From assembly GCF_041080815.1 (NCBI RefSeq), contig NZ_CP160205.1:3348001-3412000 (forward strand): a stretch of DNA of 64,000 nt, given 5' to 3'. This DNA comes from Mucilaginibacter yixingensis. Its GTDB lineage: Bacteria; Bacteroidota; Bacteroidia; Sphingobacteriales; Sphingobacteriaceae. The position numbers and the translations under genes are program-made. The stretch's first letter is position 1, and each line of letters opens with the position of its first letter. The notes beneath the pieces were generated by a model. The model was not told the DNA's origin. It saw only the letters and a program-made list of their open reading frames with translations, and did not search any database. This document shows, one piece after another, positions 18,674 through 27,337 of this stretch.

Positions 18674-20419
18674 ATGCATCAGTTTACAAGCAGTAAGGGG
18701 GCATCGCCAATAACCAACGGCTATTCTTTTGAAAGAACAGTTTTGCTTACTGCAATGATTTTACTGGGCACAATTTGTGTAGTTAATTTGTTTGTGCTCG
18801 GGGCATATCTTTTCCACTCTGAGTTACCGCAAGGTTTGTTTGTATTTGCTGTTATTGCATCTCTTGCACTTCCCTTTTTATTTGTAAGTAAGCTAGGTTT
18901 TACCACAAGCGCTATCACCTTACCGGTAACAATCAGCGTGGGTGTGTTGTCGCTTTCCCTCCTGGCATCCTGGTTTTATTTTGATTTATCGTGGGACGGG
19001 CAGTGGTATCAGCAGGCGGCTGTTTATAATCTGGCCAAGGGCTGGAATCCCTTGTTTAATCCGCTGGTGACACCAGACCATACAGATAATACCTCCATTC
19101 TCCATTTCCCCAAAAGTACCTGGTATTTTGGCGCGGCTGTTTTACAGCTGTTCGGCACCGTAGAAATGGGTAAGGCATATAACTTTATTCTGCTCTTCGC
19201 GGCATTTGGCGTAGTTTATCCTTTCTGCCGTAGCTTAAACTTATCAAAAGGTCGTTCAACAATTTTCGCCTTACTGGTTTTATTTAATCCGGTTGTTTGG
19301 AGTGAAGTAACCACCTACCTGAATGATGGCGACTTGTATCTGCTACTGGTTATTTACCTCACGGCAATCATATTGTGGCTGGGTGAGGCAAAGCCTATAT
19401 ATCTTGTAATTGCCATAATGGCTATTTGCTGTCTGGTAAACACCAAATTTACCGGACTGGTATTCTTCCTCGTCTCTGCGTTATTTCTTTTTGTTTATGT
19501 GATCATCCGGCACAGGCAACGGGTAAAACCTTTTCTGCTCTCGCATCTTTTAGCGGGCATGCTGGCCATTGGTGTGTTTGGTTTTAATCCTTACATCACC
19601 AATACCATCCAGCGCGGGCATCCCCTGTATCCGTTAATGGGGACACAGGCTTACCCCAGCGTATTTGCCAGTGGCAAAGACTCAAACGAAGCCTATGAAA
19701 CCCCACATAATATGCAAGGGCAAAGCCTGCCGGTCAGACTGTTTTATGCCAACTTCGGTCAGCCGGGTAATGCGCCCTATAACCATGAAAAATTTGCCAT
19801 CCTGGTTAATCCTTTCAATACAAATACCGCACATTGGACCGCCTACCATTATCATGAAACCCGGGTAAGTGGTTTCGGCCCATATTTTGGTATTTCGTTA
19901 ATACTGATGCTAATTGCGCTCCCGCTGGTGCTATGGGGCGAAAAGCGTTTCTGGTTACCTACCGTATTCTTTATGGCCGCATTGATCTGTTGTTTATCAT
20001 TCAGCCAACATTTCTGGTGGCCACGCTTCTTCCCCATGCTATGGCTGGCACCATTGCTGCCCTTGCTGCTGAAATGGAACCGGGAAGCCACAAGCCAATC
20101 AAACCCCATCATAAGATTTGCTTTTGGATGGTTGCCTGCCGCGCTGCTCTGCCTTAACGGATTGATTGTAGCCACGGTGCACATGCAATGGGAAACCAAT
20201 GCCTCCATCAGTTTACGACGTGATCTTCAGCAGCTTCAAAATGATAACAGACCGATCGAGATCCGTTACGGTTCGTTTAAACGGTCAATAGAAGAAAAGC
20301 TGAAGTATTGGGATATCCGGTTTAAACCCGTAAAATTAAAACGTAAAGATCCTACCGTGCACAAGCTGCCCAGTGTGGTAGAGGGTTATCCTAATCAGGT
20401 AATTTACCGCCAGGAGTAG
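18674..20419 (+). CDS. Polytopic membrane protein, GT-C glycosyltransferase-like
   Basis: This 581-residue protein has roughly 10-12 hydrophobic segments between residues 20 and 495, then a soluble C-terminal tail of about 80 residues rich in Lys and Arg. After the third span comes WDGQWYQQAAVYNLAKGWNP, an acidic loop of the kind in GT-C-fold glycosyltransferases, where an Asp in the first large extracytoplasmic loop is catalytic. A further loop contains HYHETRVSGFGPYFG. If correct, it would transfer a sugar from a polyprenyl-phosphate donor on the outer face of the inner membrane. The family is not recognised with certainty and no partner genes are adjacent. Its stop lies 10 bp from the stop of the convergent AraC gene. 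Confidence 0.6.
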   Translation: MHQFTSSKGASPITNGYSFERTVLLTAMILLGTICVVNLFVLGAYLFHSELPQGLFVFAVIASLALPFLFVSKLGFTTSAITLPVTISVGVLSLSLLASWFYFDLSWDGQWYQQAAVYNLAKGWNPLFNPLVTPDHTDNTSILHFPKSTWYFGAAVLQLFGTVEMGKAYNFILLFAAFGVVYPFCRSLNLSKGRSTIFALLVLFNPVVWSEVTTYLNDGDLYLLLVIYLTAIILWLGEAKPIYLVIAIMAICCLVNTKFTGLVFFLVSALFLFVYVIIRHRQRVKPFLLSHLLAGMLAIGVFGFNPYITNTIQRGHPLYPLMGTQAYPSVFASGKDSNEAYETPHNMQGQSLPVRLFYANFGQPGNAPYNHEKFAILVNPFNTNTAHWTAYHYHETRVSGFGPYFGISLILMLIALPLVLWGEKRFWLPTVFFMAALICCLSFSQHFWWPRFFPMLWLAPLLPLLLKWNREATSQSNPIIRFAFGWLPAALLCLNGLIVATVHMQWETNASISLRRDLQQLQNDNRPIEIRYGSFKRSIEEKLKYWDIRFKPVKLKRKDPTVHKLPSVVEGYPNQVIYRQE

Positions 20420-20429
20420 CGGCCAGCAA

Positions 20430-21263
20430 TCAACTACGTTTAAATTCCGTCGGGCTCATGCCCCGGTACTTCTTGAATATACGGTTAAGGTGACTTTTAT
20501 CGGTAAAGCCAAACTCATCTGCTATTTCGTTAACCCGCATATTGGTGTTTTTCAAACGGTTTTCAATCAGCTTCAGCTTATAATTTAGGATGTATTGCTG
20601 TAGGCTCTCGTTGGTATGTTTTTTAAAATAGGCGCCCAGGTAGCTTTCGGCTATGCCAAAATGATCGCTGATGGCTTCGGCACGCAGCCTGTCGGGGTAA
20701 TAAACGTTTGACTGAATGTAGTTTAAAATATCAATGGTTTTACCCTCGCTGGTTTCATCTACAGACTCCGGAAACGCTTGACTGATATTACGAGCAATAA
20801 TAACCAGCAGCGTATTAACCAACTGCGCAATTAGCTCCTTGTGATAAAGATCATGGGCCTGATGCTCTCCGATCAGCATCTGCATCAGGTTGATGGTATA
20901 CCCGCGGTCGGCCTCATTTCTGATAATGCAGCCGGGCTCATGCCGGGCATTTGTCAAAATCATCTCCAGCTTTTGCAACAACTCTTTTTCTTTAGGCGAT
21001 GATTGCACAAAGACATTGTTAAACCTGATGAAAAAGAATTGAGACCGCTGTTGGATCTTAAAAAGATGCGCATCATTAGGCGCCAGCAAAAACAGATCAC
21101 CTGGTTTGTAGCTCACCTCCGCCTCGTTAATGCACTGCGTGCCGGTGCCATCTACAATGTAAATCAGCTCAAAAAAAGTGTGCGTGTGTGTCCCTCTCGG
21201 ACAAACGTCCAGGTACTCTTTTAAAACCAGCTCAAACGGCTCCCTAAGGTGGTCTTTTACCAT
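20430..21263 (-). CDS. AraC-family transcriptional regulator
   Basis: This 277-residue regulator has an N-terminal cupin ligand domain (HTHTFFELIYIVDGTGTQCI, PGDLFLLAPNDAHLF) and a C-terminal double helix-turn-helix (ESYLGAYFKKHTNESLQQYI; VNEIADEFGFTDKSHLNRIF). The frame is open back to an ATG at 21356, but ATG 21263 is preferred. The extra 31 codons would cover a DNA direct repeat and run to within 14 bp of the divergent gene, and they resemble no part of the family. It probably senses a sugar or small molecule and controls the divergent oxidoreductase and itself. Confidence 0.88.
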   Translation of the reverse strand: MVKDHLREPFELVLKEYLDVCPRGTHTHTFFELIYIVDGTGTQCINEAEVSYKPGDLFLLAPNDAHLFKIQQRSQFFFIRFNNVFVQSSPKEKELLQKLEMILTNARHEPGCIIRNEADRGYTINLMQMLIGEHQAHDLYHKELIAQLVNTLLVIIARNISQAFPESVDETSEGKTIDILNYIQSNVYYPDRLRAEAISDHFGIAESYLGAYFKKHTNESLQQYILNYKLKLIENRLKNTNMRVNEIADEFGFTDKSHLNRIFKKYRGMSPTEFKRS

Positions 21264-21266
21264 ATC

Positions 21267-21298
21267 GTAAAAGTACACCTTTATAGGGTAAAAGTACA
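21267..21298. promoter_or_regulatory. Exact 11-bp direct repeat, candidate AraC operator
   Basis: GTAAAAGTACA occurs at 21267-21277 and again, identical, at 21288-21298. The 21-bp period is two helical turns, which places both sites on one DNA face. The pair sits in the 107-bp divergent gap just before the AraC start, as expected for autoregulation and co-control of the oxidoreductase. A TAATTTTG -7-like element for the plus-strand gene is at 21322-21329, but no -33 TTG was found. Confidence 0.55.
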
Positions 21299-21370
21299 AC
21301 TCGCGGTGGGCAAACCCGGCGTAATTTTGCTTCGTCACTTTTAATAAACAACACATTTAACAGCAAGAAT

Positions 21371-22354
21371 ATGAAAGCCTTAGTTTTAGAAAACTTTAAC
21401 ACCCCATACCAATTAAAGGAAGTAGCCAAACCCGTAGCCAGCAAAGGCCATGTACTGGTAAAAATTGAAGCCAGCAGCGTGAATCCGCTTGATCTGAAAA
21501 TAAAATCAGGCCAGGCAGCACATGCCAAAGCTATACTGCCTGGCATTATGGGTATTGATATGGCCGGCACCGTAGAAGCCGTTGGCGAAGGCGTAACCGC
21601 TTTTAAACCCGGCGATGCCGTATATGGCATGACAGGCGGCATAGCCGGCGTACAAGGATCATTAGCACAATATGCCGCTGTCGACGCCGATCTGCTGGCA
21701 CTGAAACCTGCCAACATCAGCATGCGCGAGGCTGCCGCCATTCCGCTGGTGTTTATTACCGCATGGGAAGGTTTGGTAGACCGTGCCAGCGTAGCGCCGG
21801 GGAAAACCGTGCTGGTACACGGCGGAGCAGGCGGCGTGGGCCATATTGCCGTACAAATTGCCCGGGCATTGGGTGCGGAAGTTTTTGCTACGGTAGATGC
21901 GGCGCAAAACGGTTTAATCGAATCATACGGTGCTACCCCTATCAACTACAAAACCCTGTCTGTAGAAGAATATGTGGAGCAATACTCCAGCGGCGAAGGC
22001 TTTGATATTGTTTTTGATACCGTTGGCGGCGCAACACTTGATAACTCTTTTAAAGCAGCCAAACAATACACAGGTCATGTCATCAGCATTTTAGGCTGGG
22101 GACAGCACAGTTTGGCACCACTATCATTTAGAGGCGCAACCTACTCTGGGGTGTTTACCCTGTATCCGCTTATTTCTGGCAAGGGCCGCAAACAGCACGG
22201 TAATATTATGCGCCAGGCCACTCGTTTAATTGAAAGCGACCAGCTAAAACCAATCTTAGACGCTGAAAACTATACGCTCGATACCGTAGAGGATGCCTAC
22301 GAGGCTATAACTCAAGGTAAAACCAAAGGCAAAGTGGTGATTACCGTTGAGTAA
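21371..22354 (+). CDS. NADP-dependent MDR oxidoreductase (quinone-oxidoreductase-like)
   Basis: This 327-residue protein of the zinc-free medium-chain dehydrogenase/reductase family has an N-terminal GroES-like domain (VLVKIEASSVNPLDLKIKSG; GIDMAGTVEAVGEGV). A Rossmann domain follows with the nucleotide-binding loop HGGAGGVGHIAVQIARALGA near residues 150-169. The cysteine and histidine set for catalytic zinc is absent, as in quinone oxidoreductases. It is cytoplasmic and would reduce a quinone or activated alkene with NADPH. Substrate is unknown. The divergent AraC gene and the repeat between them suggest inducible expression. Confidence 0.92.
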   Translation: MKALVLENFNTPYQLKEVAKPVASKGHVLVKIEASSVNPLDLKIKSGQAAHAKAILPGIMGIDMAGTVEAVGEGVTAFKPGDAVYGMTGGIAGVQGSLAQYAAVDADLLALKPANISMREAAAIPLVFITAWEGLVDRASVAPGKTVLVHGGAGGVGHIAVQIARALGAEVFATVDAAQNGLIESYGATPINYKTLSVEEYVEQYSSGEGFDIVFDTVGGATLDNSFKAAKQYTGHVISILGWGQHSLAPLSFRGATYSGVFTLYPLISGKGRKQHGNIMRQATRLIESDQLKPILDAENYTLDTVEDAYEAITQGKTKGKVVITVE

Positions 22355-22363
22355 GATCAAACA

Positions 22364-22394
22364 AAAAGGGAGGTCGATAAATCGGCCTCCCTTT
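22364..22394. terminator. Bidirectional terminator between oxidoreductase and PUL2 operon
   Basis: AAAGGGAGGTCGAT pairs with ATCGGCCTCCCTTT around a short A loop (one G-T pair), with A and T tracts outside. It serves both the plus-strand oxidoreductase and the minus-strand susD gene ending at 22415. Confidence 0.8.
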
Positions 22395-22414
22395 GCTCCT
22401 ATCACTTTGTTTGT

Positions 22415-24142
22415 TTATTTCCATTTGAATGGTAGATACCAATTGGCTTTGTTAGCCAATCGTGCACGAACAGCACCGGCATCCTGGCTGCCGCTGGCAT
22501 CAAACTTGGCGCCTATTTTATTAGCCAGATAATTAGGATCAGTAGCTTGACGGCGCAAGGCAATGCGCAACAAGTCGGCCCAACGGTATCCTTCAAAAGC
22601 ATTTTCCAGGCCCTCCTCATCAATCAGCTTGTTCTCGGTATCCTCAACCAGGTTGGTTTGATCAATGGTTACATTCTGGTTAACCGCCCGGCCGCGGATG
22701 CCGATACTGCGGTACCACATGCCATTATTTGGTGCGCCGTTGTACTTAAAATCATAAGGATATACTTCTACACTGCCATCCGCAGCCAGGGTTGTAGAAC
22801 CACCCAGTTTGGTAAGCCCATCATTTAGCACAGCCGCAGCAATTTTGCTATGTGCGTCTCTGTTTGCAGCTTCGGCGTAGCGCAGGTGCAATTCTGAGGC
22901 ACGGTACAAAATCCACACGCCGGTAACCTCATACGGGCTTGACGGGTTGTATTTGGCAGTAAACTTCAATACCTCGGCATCGGCACCCTGCATGCGGTAA
23001 GAAGCATTGAGGCCCCTTCTGTCGGTCAGGCCTCCATCACTGCGCACCTGGTTGTTCCAGTTGTTAATAGCCAGAGCCGACGGCTTTGCCAGGTAGTTTC
23101 TTGAATACGAAAACAAATCTACCAGCGGGTTCTTGTTGCCAAAGTTCTTATCCAGCGGCAATGTCCACATGCGCTCGCGGTTGGTTTGTGCCTCGGCCAA
23201 ATCATTTGAGAAAATGTTTTGCCACGGGTTGGTAGTACCAATGGTCATTAGCGTTGAAGCACCGCTGTTATCATTTGTTATCCGGTAGGTATCATACTGA
23301 TCAATCTGATAATCCGTCGAAGTCACCAGCTTGGTGCCGGTTTCCATTACATCTTTGTAATACTCAGCTGCCTTGTGGTAATTGCCTTTCCATAGTTGCA
23401 AATCGCCCAGCAAACTTCTGCGGTGGATAAAGAACTTGAATATACCATCCTTAATTACGTAGTTATTGGTAGCCATAATCAACGTTGGACTATTGGCCGA
23501 CGTGTTTTGATCCAGAAACGGTGCCGGGATAGTGCTGGTATAAGCAATCAGACGATCCAGCAATTCATTAAAACTGATCTTAGCAAACTTAGATTCATCT
23601 TTCAGCTGATTGATGTCGTCAATCGGCTCGGTTACATAAGGGACGTTACCATAGTGGATACCCAGTTGCAGGTAAAGCCAGCTACGCAGTAAGCCCAGAT
23701 CTGCCGCGCGCTGCCAGTATTGATTATAGTCCAGCAGTTTTTGATCATACATTCTCGACATGTTTTTCAACGCGTCATTGCAGTTGGCAATCACCTCGTA
23801 GAATGGTCGTGGGTCGGCATACGGGTTATCATCCGTCACCGCATGCGTGCTGAGCTGACGCAGGTAATTGTTTGATTTTACGGTAACATCCAGCAAATCG
23901 GCCCGCATTTCATTCAGCATGATATAGCGATCGCTCAGGTTAGAGAATTTACCGTAGATGCCCAGCATGGCGGCATCGGCATCGTAAACGGTTTTAAAGG
24001 TCTGGCTTTGCTGCAAAACGTTCTCAGGCGTATTGTCGAACATTTTTTTGCAACCGCCCAGGGTACTGATAACGAAAGCACCGACGGCTATTTTAGACAA
24101 CAAGCTTAGCCGGCTTTTATTTGTATTTTTATATAACTTCAT
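22415..24142 (-). CDS. SusD/RagB-family lipoprotein, second pair of PUL2
   Basis: This 575-residue protein is the last gene of the seven-gene operon. The signal sequence starts at ATG 24142 and ends in the lipobox STLGGC, followed by KKMFDNTPENVLQQ. The annotated frame extends 40 codons further upstream into the end of susC, but those residues show no signal character and overlap the preceding gene. The helical core (LLRSWLYLQLGIHYGNVPYV) and the C-terminal ENAFEGYRWADLLRIALRRQ block identify the family. The start lies 13 bp after the susC stop. It should bind glycan on the cell surface with its SusC partner. It is longer than the PUL1 SusD and probably binds a different ligand. Confidence 0.93.
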   Translation of the reverse strand: MKLYKNTNKSRLSLLSKIAVGAFVISTLGGCKKMFDNTPENVLQQSQTFKTVYDADAAMLGIYGKFSNLSDRYIMLNEMRADLLDVTVKSNNYLRQLSTHAVTDDNPYADPRPFYEVIANCNDALKNMSRMYDQKLLDYNQYWQRAADLGLLRSWLYLQLGIHYGNVPYVTEPIDDINQLKDESKFAKISFNELLDRLIAYTSTIPAPFLDQNTSANSPTLIMATNNYVIKDGIFKFFIHRRSLLGDLQLWKGNYHKAAEYYKDVMETGTKLVTSTDYQIDQYDTYRITNDNSGASTLMTIGTTNPWQNIFSNDLAEAQTNRERMWTLPLDKNFGNKNPLVDLFSYSRNYLAKPSALAINNWNNQVRSDGGLTDRRGLNASYRMQGADAEVLKFTAKYNPSSPYEVTGVWILYRASELHLRYAEAANRDAHSKIAAAVLNDGLTKLGGSTTLAADGSVEVYPYDFKYNGAPNNGMWYRSIGIRGRAVNQNVTIDQTNLVEDTENKLIDEEGLENAFEGYRWADLLRIALRRQATDPNYLANKIGAKFDASGSQDAGAVRARLANKANWYLPFKWK

Positions 24143-24155
24143 GTTTTGCAATAAT

Positions 24156-27100
24156 TTATAAACCAACCCTAACTCCAAACAGCAACGATCTGAACTGTGG
24201 CTCCAAACCGGTATCAACTCCCCTTGCAAACGGACTTGGGGATGCGCTGAATTCAGGATCATAACCCAGGTATTTGGTAAACGTGAACACGTTATTAGCT
24301 ATGCCATAAACCGTAAGCGAACGCAAAAAGGTGTTCTTTACCGGCACATCATAGCTAAGCGATACGGTGCGAAGGCGCAGATACGAGCCATCTTCTATCC
24401 AGCGGTCTGAAAAACGACTGTTGGCAGCAGGATCACCCCAAACGGCCCTTGGCATATTGGTAACCTGTCCGGCTGATTGCCAGCGGTTAGCAACGGCTGG
24501 TGTTTGGTTCTGAAAACCGCTCATTGACTCTAGTTCCTGCCTCACCCCATTGTAAATGCTATTGCCCTTGCTGAAGGCAAACAACGCCTCGAGCGAGATA
24601 CGTTTAACCGTTAAACGCGAGTTGAAAGCACCCGTAAAATCAGGATTAGGATTACCGATCACAGTCCGGTCGCGCTCATCAACTACCTTGTCGCCGTTTC
24701 TGTCTACAAAGCGCACATCGCCGCCTTTGAACGGCACTAACGCGCCGCCGCTTACTTTATTTAACAGGCCCGACGCCGTAGCCTCGGCATCCGATGTATA
24801 CACGCCATTGGTTTGGTAACCATAAAATGCATTGGCAGAACCGCCTTTGGTGGTGAGGAAGGTAGCACCGGCATAATCGGTAACAATATCTCCTGATGGC
24901 AGGGCCGTCATTTTGGTTTTGTAGCGACTGATGTTGAAGCCTGCATCCCACTTAATTTTTCTGGTGTTGATGATGCGTGCGTTGATAGCAAACTCGGCAC
25001 CACGGTTAGTCATCGAACCAGAGTTAGAAAGCGCTGTGCTAAAGCCGGTAGAGGTATAAACCGGTTCATAGATCAGCATTTTAGAGATGTTATTCTGATA
25101 CACATCAAAGCTGAATGACAGGCGATCTTTCAGTACCGATACGTCAAGACCGGCGTTGAGCTTGGTGTTATCTTCCCACTGCAAAGCAGAGTTACCAATG
25201 TTGCCCAGCACCAAGCCTTGGCGGCTCAGCAGGCTTTGCGTTACGTAATACTTGCGGGCCGAGTAATTGCCAATATCATCATTACCCACACGGCCAGCGC
25301 TCAGTCTCAGCTTCAGCGTTTCAATAAAGCCGTTCTGGGCCATAAAAGGCTCGGAAGAAATGAGCCAGGCCGCAGCTACCGATGGCATAACCGCAAACTT
25401 ATTACCGTTGATGCTGAGGGTTGAAGGGATATCTTTTCCAAAGCGCGATGAACCATCTACCGCCAGATTAAGCGACAGGAAGTACTTATCATACGCCTTA
25501 TAATCAACATTGGCATAGGTGTTCAGCCAGTTCCATTGGCCCAGATCGCCGCCTACAACACGCAGTAGGGCGTTACTGCCGCCAAGGGTTACAAACTTGT
25601 CACTGGCGGTGTTATAGCCTTGCCCGTAATCAGACTCGGTTTTGTTGTTGTTATAACGGAAGCCAACATTTGCAGAGAACTGGTGCGATGGGTTAACCGC
25701 GTAGTTGAATGATAAACGGGTATCATTATAAACCCCAAACAAACGCTGCACATCTGCCGCCGTACGGTTCAACGCTACCGCTGATGGCAGGTTGAGTGGA
25801 ACGATGCCCTCCTGTGGGATAAAAGTGTTCTCTCTTACTTTATCAAAGTTTACCCCCAGTAAGGTTTGCAGCGTCCACTTTTTGTTAAACTCATAAACAA
25901 ATGAGATAGACCCCGTAAAGCGATAGTTCCTGTTCAGTTCCTGAATTTTGGTAGCAGCGGCATAAGGGTTACTGATAGAAAAAATATCCGCATCGGCCAC
26001 GTTAGGTGATGCTACGCCGGCGTCAGAAATTTCAAAAGGCGACAGGAACGGCGCTTTTACCTGCGCCAGGTACAGCGGGTTGGTGTCAAAGCTCAATCCC
26101 TGGTCGCGCAGTTGCTGCTCGCTCCTGGTAAAGGCCAGGTTAGCTTGCGCTTTTAGTTTTTGTGATAGGTTTAAGTTGGCGTTGAAACGTGTTTCATAAC
26201 GTTTAAGCAAAGTGTTAGCGGTTAGGCCATCGTTGTTCAGGTAGCCTAATGACAGGGCGTAGGTAGCAATATTATCACCACCGGTAACCTTCAGATAATA
26301 GTTCTGAACATAGCCGTTTTGCATAACCTTATCCTGCCAGTCGGTATTCTGGTGGTAACGGTAATAATCAGGATTGCTGGTATTATCATTCATGTAAGGC
26401 TGCGCCTGGATAGACTGTGTGGTGTAAGCCGGATTAGTGCGCAACAATTCAGAAAGATAGCTTCTGTAAGTGCCGGCATTCATCACTGGAATCTCAGACA
26501 CCTTGTTGTTAAAACCGCCGTAGGCCGCAAAATCAAAACGGGTAGCCACATCTTTTGCGCGGCCGGTAGTGATCAGAATAACACCGTTGGCGCCGCGGGT
26601 GCCGTACATAGAGGCACCATCTTTAATTACGGTGATGTTGTCAATATCTTTCAGATCAATATTTGCAAAATGGTTGGTAACGTGCCCGCCAATTAATGAG
26701 CTGCCGTACTGACTAACGTCATAGATCATTCCGTCAACTACAATCAACGGCTGCGAGGTGGCGTACAACGAGTTGTATCCCCTTAAAAGCAAATCGGCAC
26801 CAATACCGGGCGTACCTGAACGGCGTGTAGCATTTAAGCCCGCCACGCGGCCCTGTAAATAAGCGTCGGGTGTCTCCGGCGCTTTGTTCCACGAGCCATT
26901 GGTTTGAATAGTGGTTACGGCCTGCGTGGTCTGCAAAAGCGGTTTGTTGGAATAACTGGTAGTGGCCACGTCTGAAAGCGATTGAAGGCTTTCATCATAC
27001 AGCTCCACTTTCAGCGTTTCACGGCTTTTTAACGCTACCTGGCGTGCATGATAACCCTGACCGGAAAAATTCAGGATCACCCGTTTGTTGGGTACCGATA

Positions 27101-27317
27101 GTTTGAAATGACCGGTACTGTCTGTTAGCGCTGCAGAGAAACCAACCGCGCTAACGCTGATACCGGGAAGCGCCTTGCCGGTGGCAGCTTCGGTTACCAC
27201 ACCGTTTATTTTCAGGCCCGGCTGCGGCTTTTCCTGCGCAACCGACGTGATGGATATGAGGTTAAAAAATATGCCTGGCAACAGAAAAACCTTCACCAGT
27301 TTTTTAGAAATGTACAT
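24156..27317 (-). CDS. SusC/RagA-family TonB-dependent transporter, second pair of PUL2
   Basis: This 1053-residue protein has a signal peptide (about residues 1-27, ending SVAQ). The carboxypeptidase-D-like domain is at about 35-110 (INGVVTEAATGKALPGISVS), then plug and barrel: QPLIVVDGMIYDVSQYG and TVIKDGASMYGTRGANGVIL are diagnostic. The segment before the plug (LSDVATTSYSNKPL) departs from the usual EVVVVGYGTQ consensus seen in the PUL1 SusC, so its TonB-box region is divergent. It follows a FAS1 gene by 20 bp within one operon and should import an oligosaccharide with the adjacent SusD. Substrate is unknown; the pectate lyase near HTCS2 hints at pectin fragments. Confidence 0.95.
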   Translation of the reverse strand: MYISKKLVKVFLLPGIFFNLISITSVAQEKPQPGLKINGVVTEAATGKALPGISVSAVGFSAALTDSTGHFKLSVPNKRVILNFSGQGYHARQVALKSRETLKVELYDESLQSLSDVATTSYSNKPLLQTTQAVTTIQTNGSWNKAPETPDAYLQGRVAGLNATRRSGTPGIGADLLLRGYNSLYATSQPLIVVDGMIYDVSQYGSSLIGGHVTNHFANIDLKDIDNITVIKDGASMYGTRGANGVILITTGRAKDVATRFDFAAYGGFNNKVSEIPVMNAGTYRSYLSELLRTNPAYTTQSIQAQPYMNDNTSNPDYYRYHQNTDWQDKVMQNGYVQNYYLKVTGGDNIATYALSLGYLNNDGLTANTLLKRYETRFNANLNLSQKLKAQANLAFTRSEQQLRDQGLSFDTNPLYLAQVKAPFLSPFEISDAGVASPNVADADIFSISNPYAAATKIQELNRNYRFTGSISFVYEFNKKWTLQTLLGVNFDKVRENTFIPQEGIVPLNLPSAVALNRTAADVQRLFGVYNDTRLSFNYAVNPSHQFSANVGFRYNNNKTESDYGQGYNTASDKFVTLGGSNALLRVVGGDLGQWNWLNTYANVDYKAYDKYFLSLNLAVDGSSRFGKDIPSTLSINGNKFAVMPSVAAAWLISSEPFMAQNGFIETLKLRLSAGRVGNDDIGNYSARKYYVTQSLLSRQGLVLGNIGNSALQWEDNTKLNAGLDVSVLKDRLSFSFDVYQNNISKMLIYEPVYTSTGFSTALSNSGSMTNRGAEFAINARIINTRKIKWDAGFNISRYKTKMTALPSGDIVTDYAGATFLTTKGGSANAFYGYQTNGVYTSDAEATASGLLNKVSGGALVPFKGGDVRFVDRNGDKVVDERDRTVIGNPNPDFTGAFNSRLTVKRISLEALFAFSKGNSIYNGVRQELESMSGFQNQTPAVANRWQSAGQVTNMPRAVWGDPAANSRFSDRWIEDGSYLRLRTVSLSYDVPVKNTFLRSLTVYGIANNVFTFTKYLGYDPEFSASPSPFARGVDTGLEPQFRSLLFGVRVGL

Positions 27318-27337
27318 AGAGTTCAGGGATTAATGCG

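Noticed and set aside
21264..21356. Longer N-terminus of the AraC regulator
   Set aside because: The extra codons are made of an exact DNA direct repeat and lie in the divergent promoter region.
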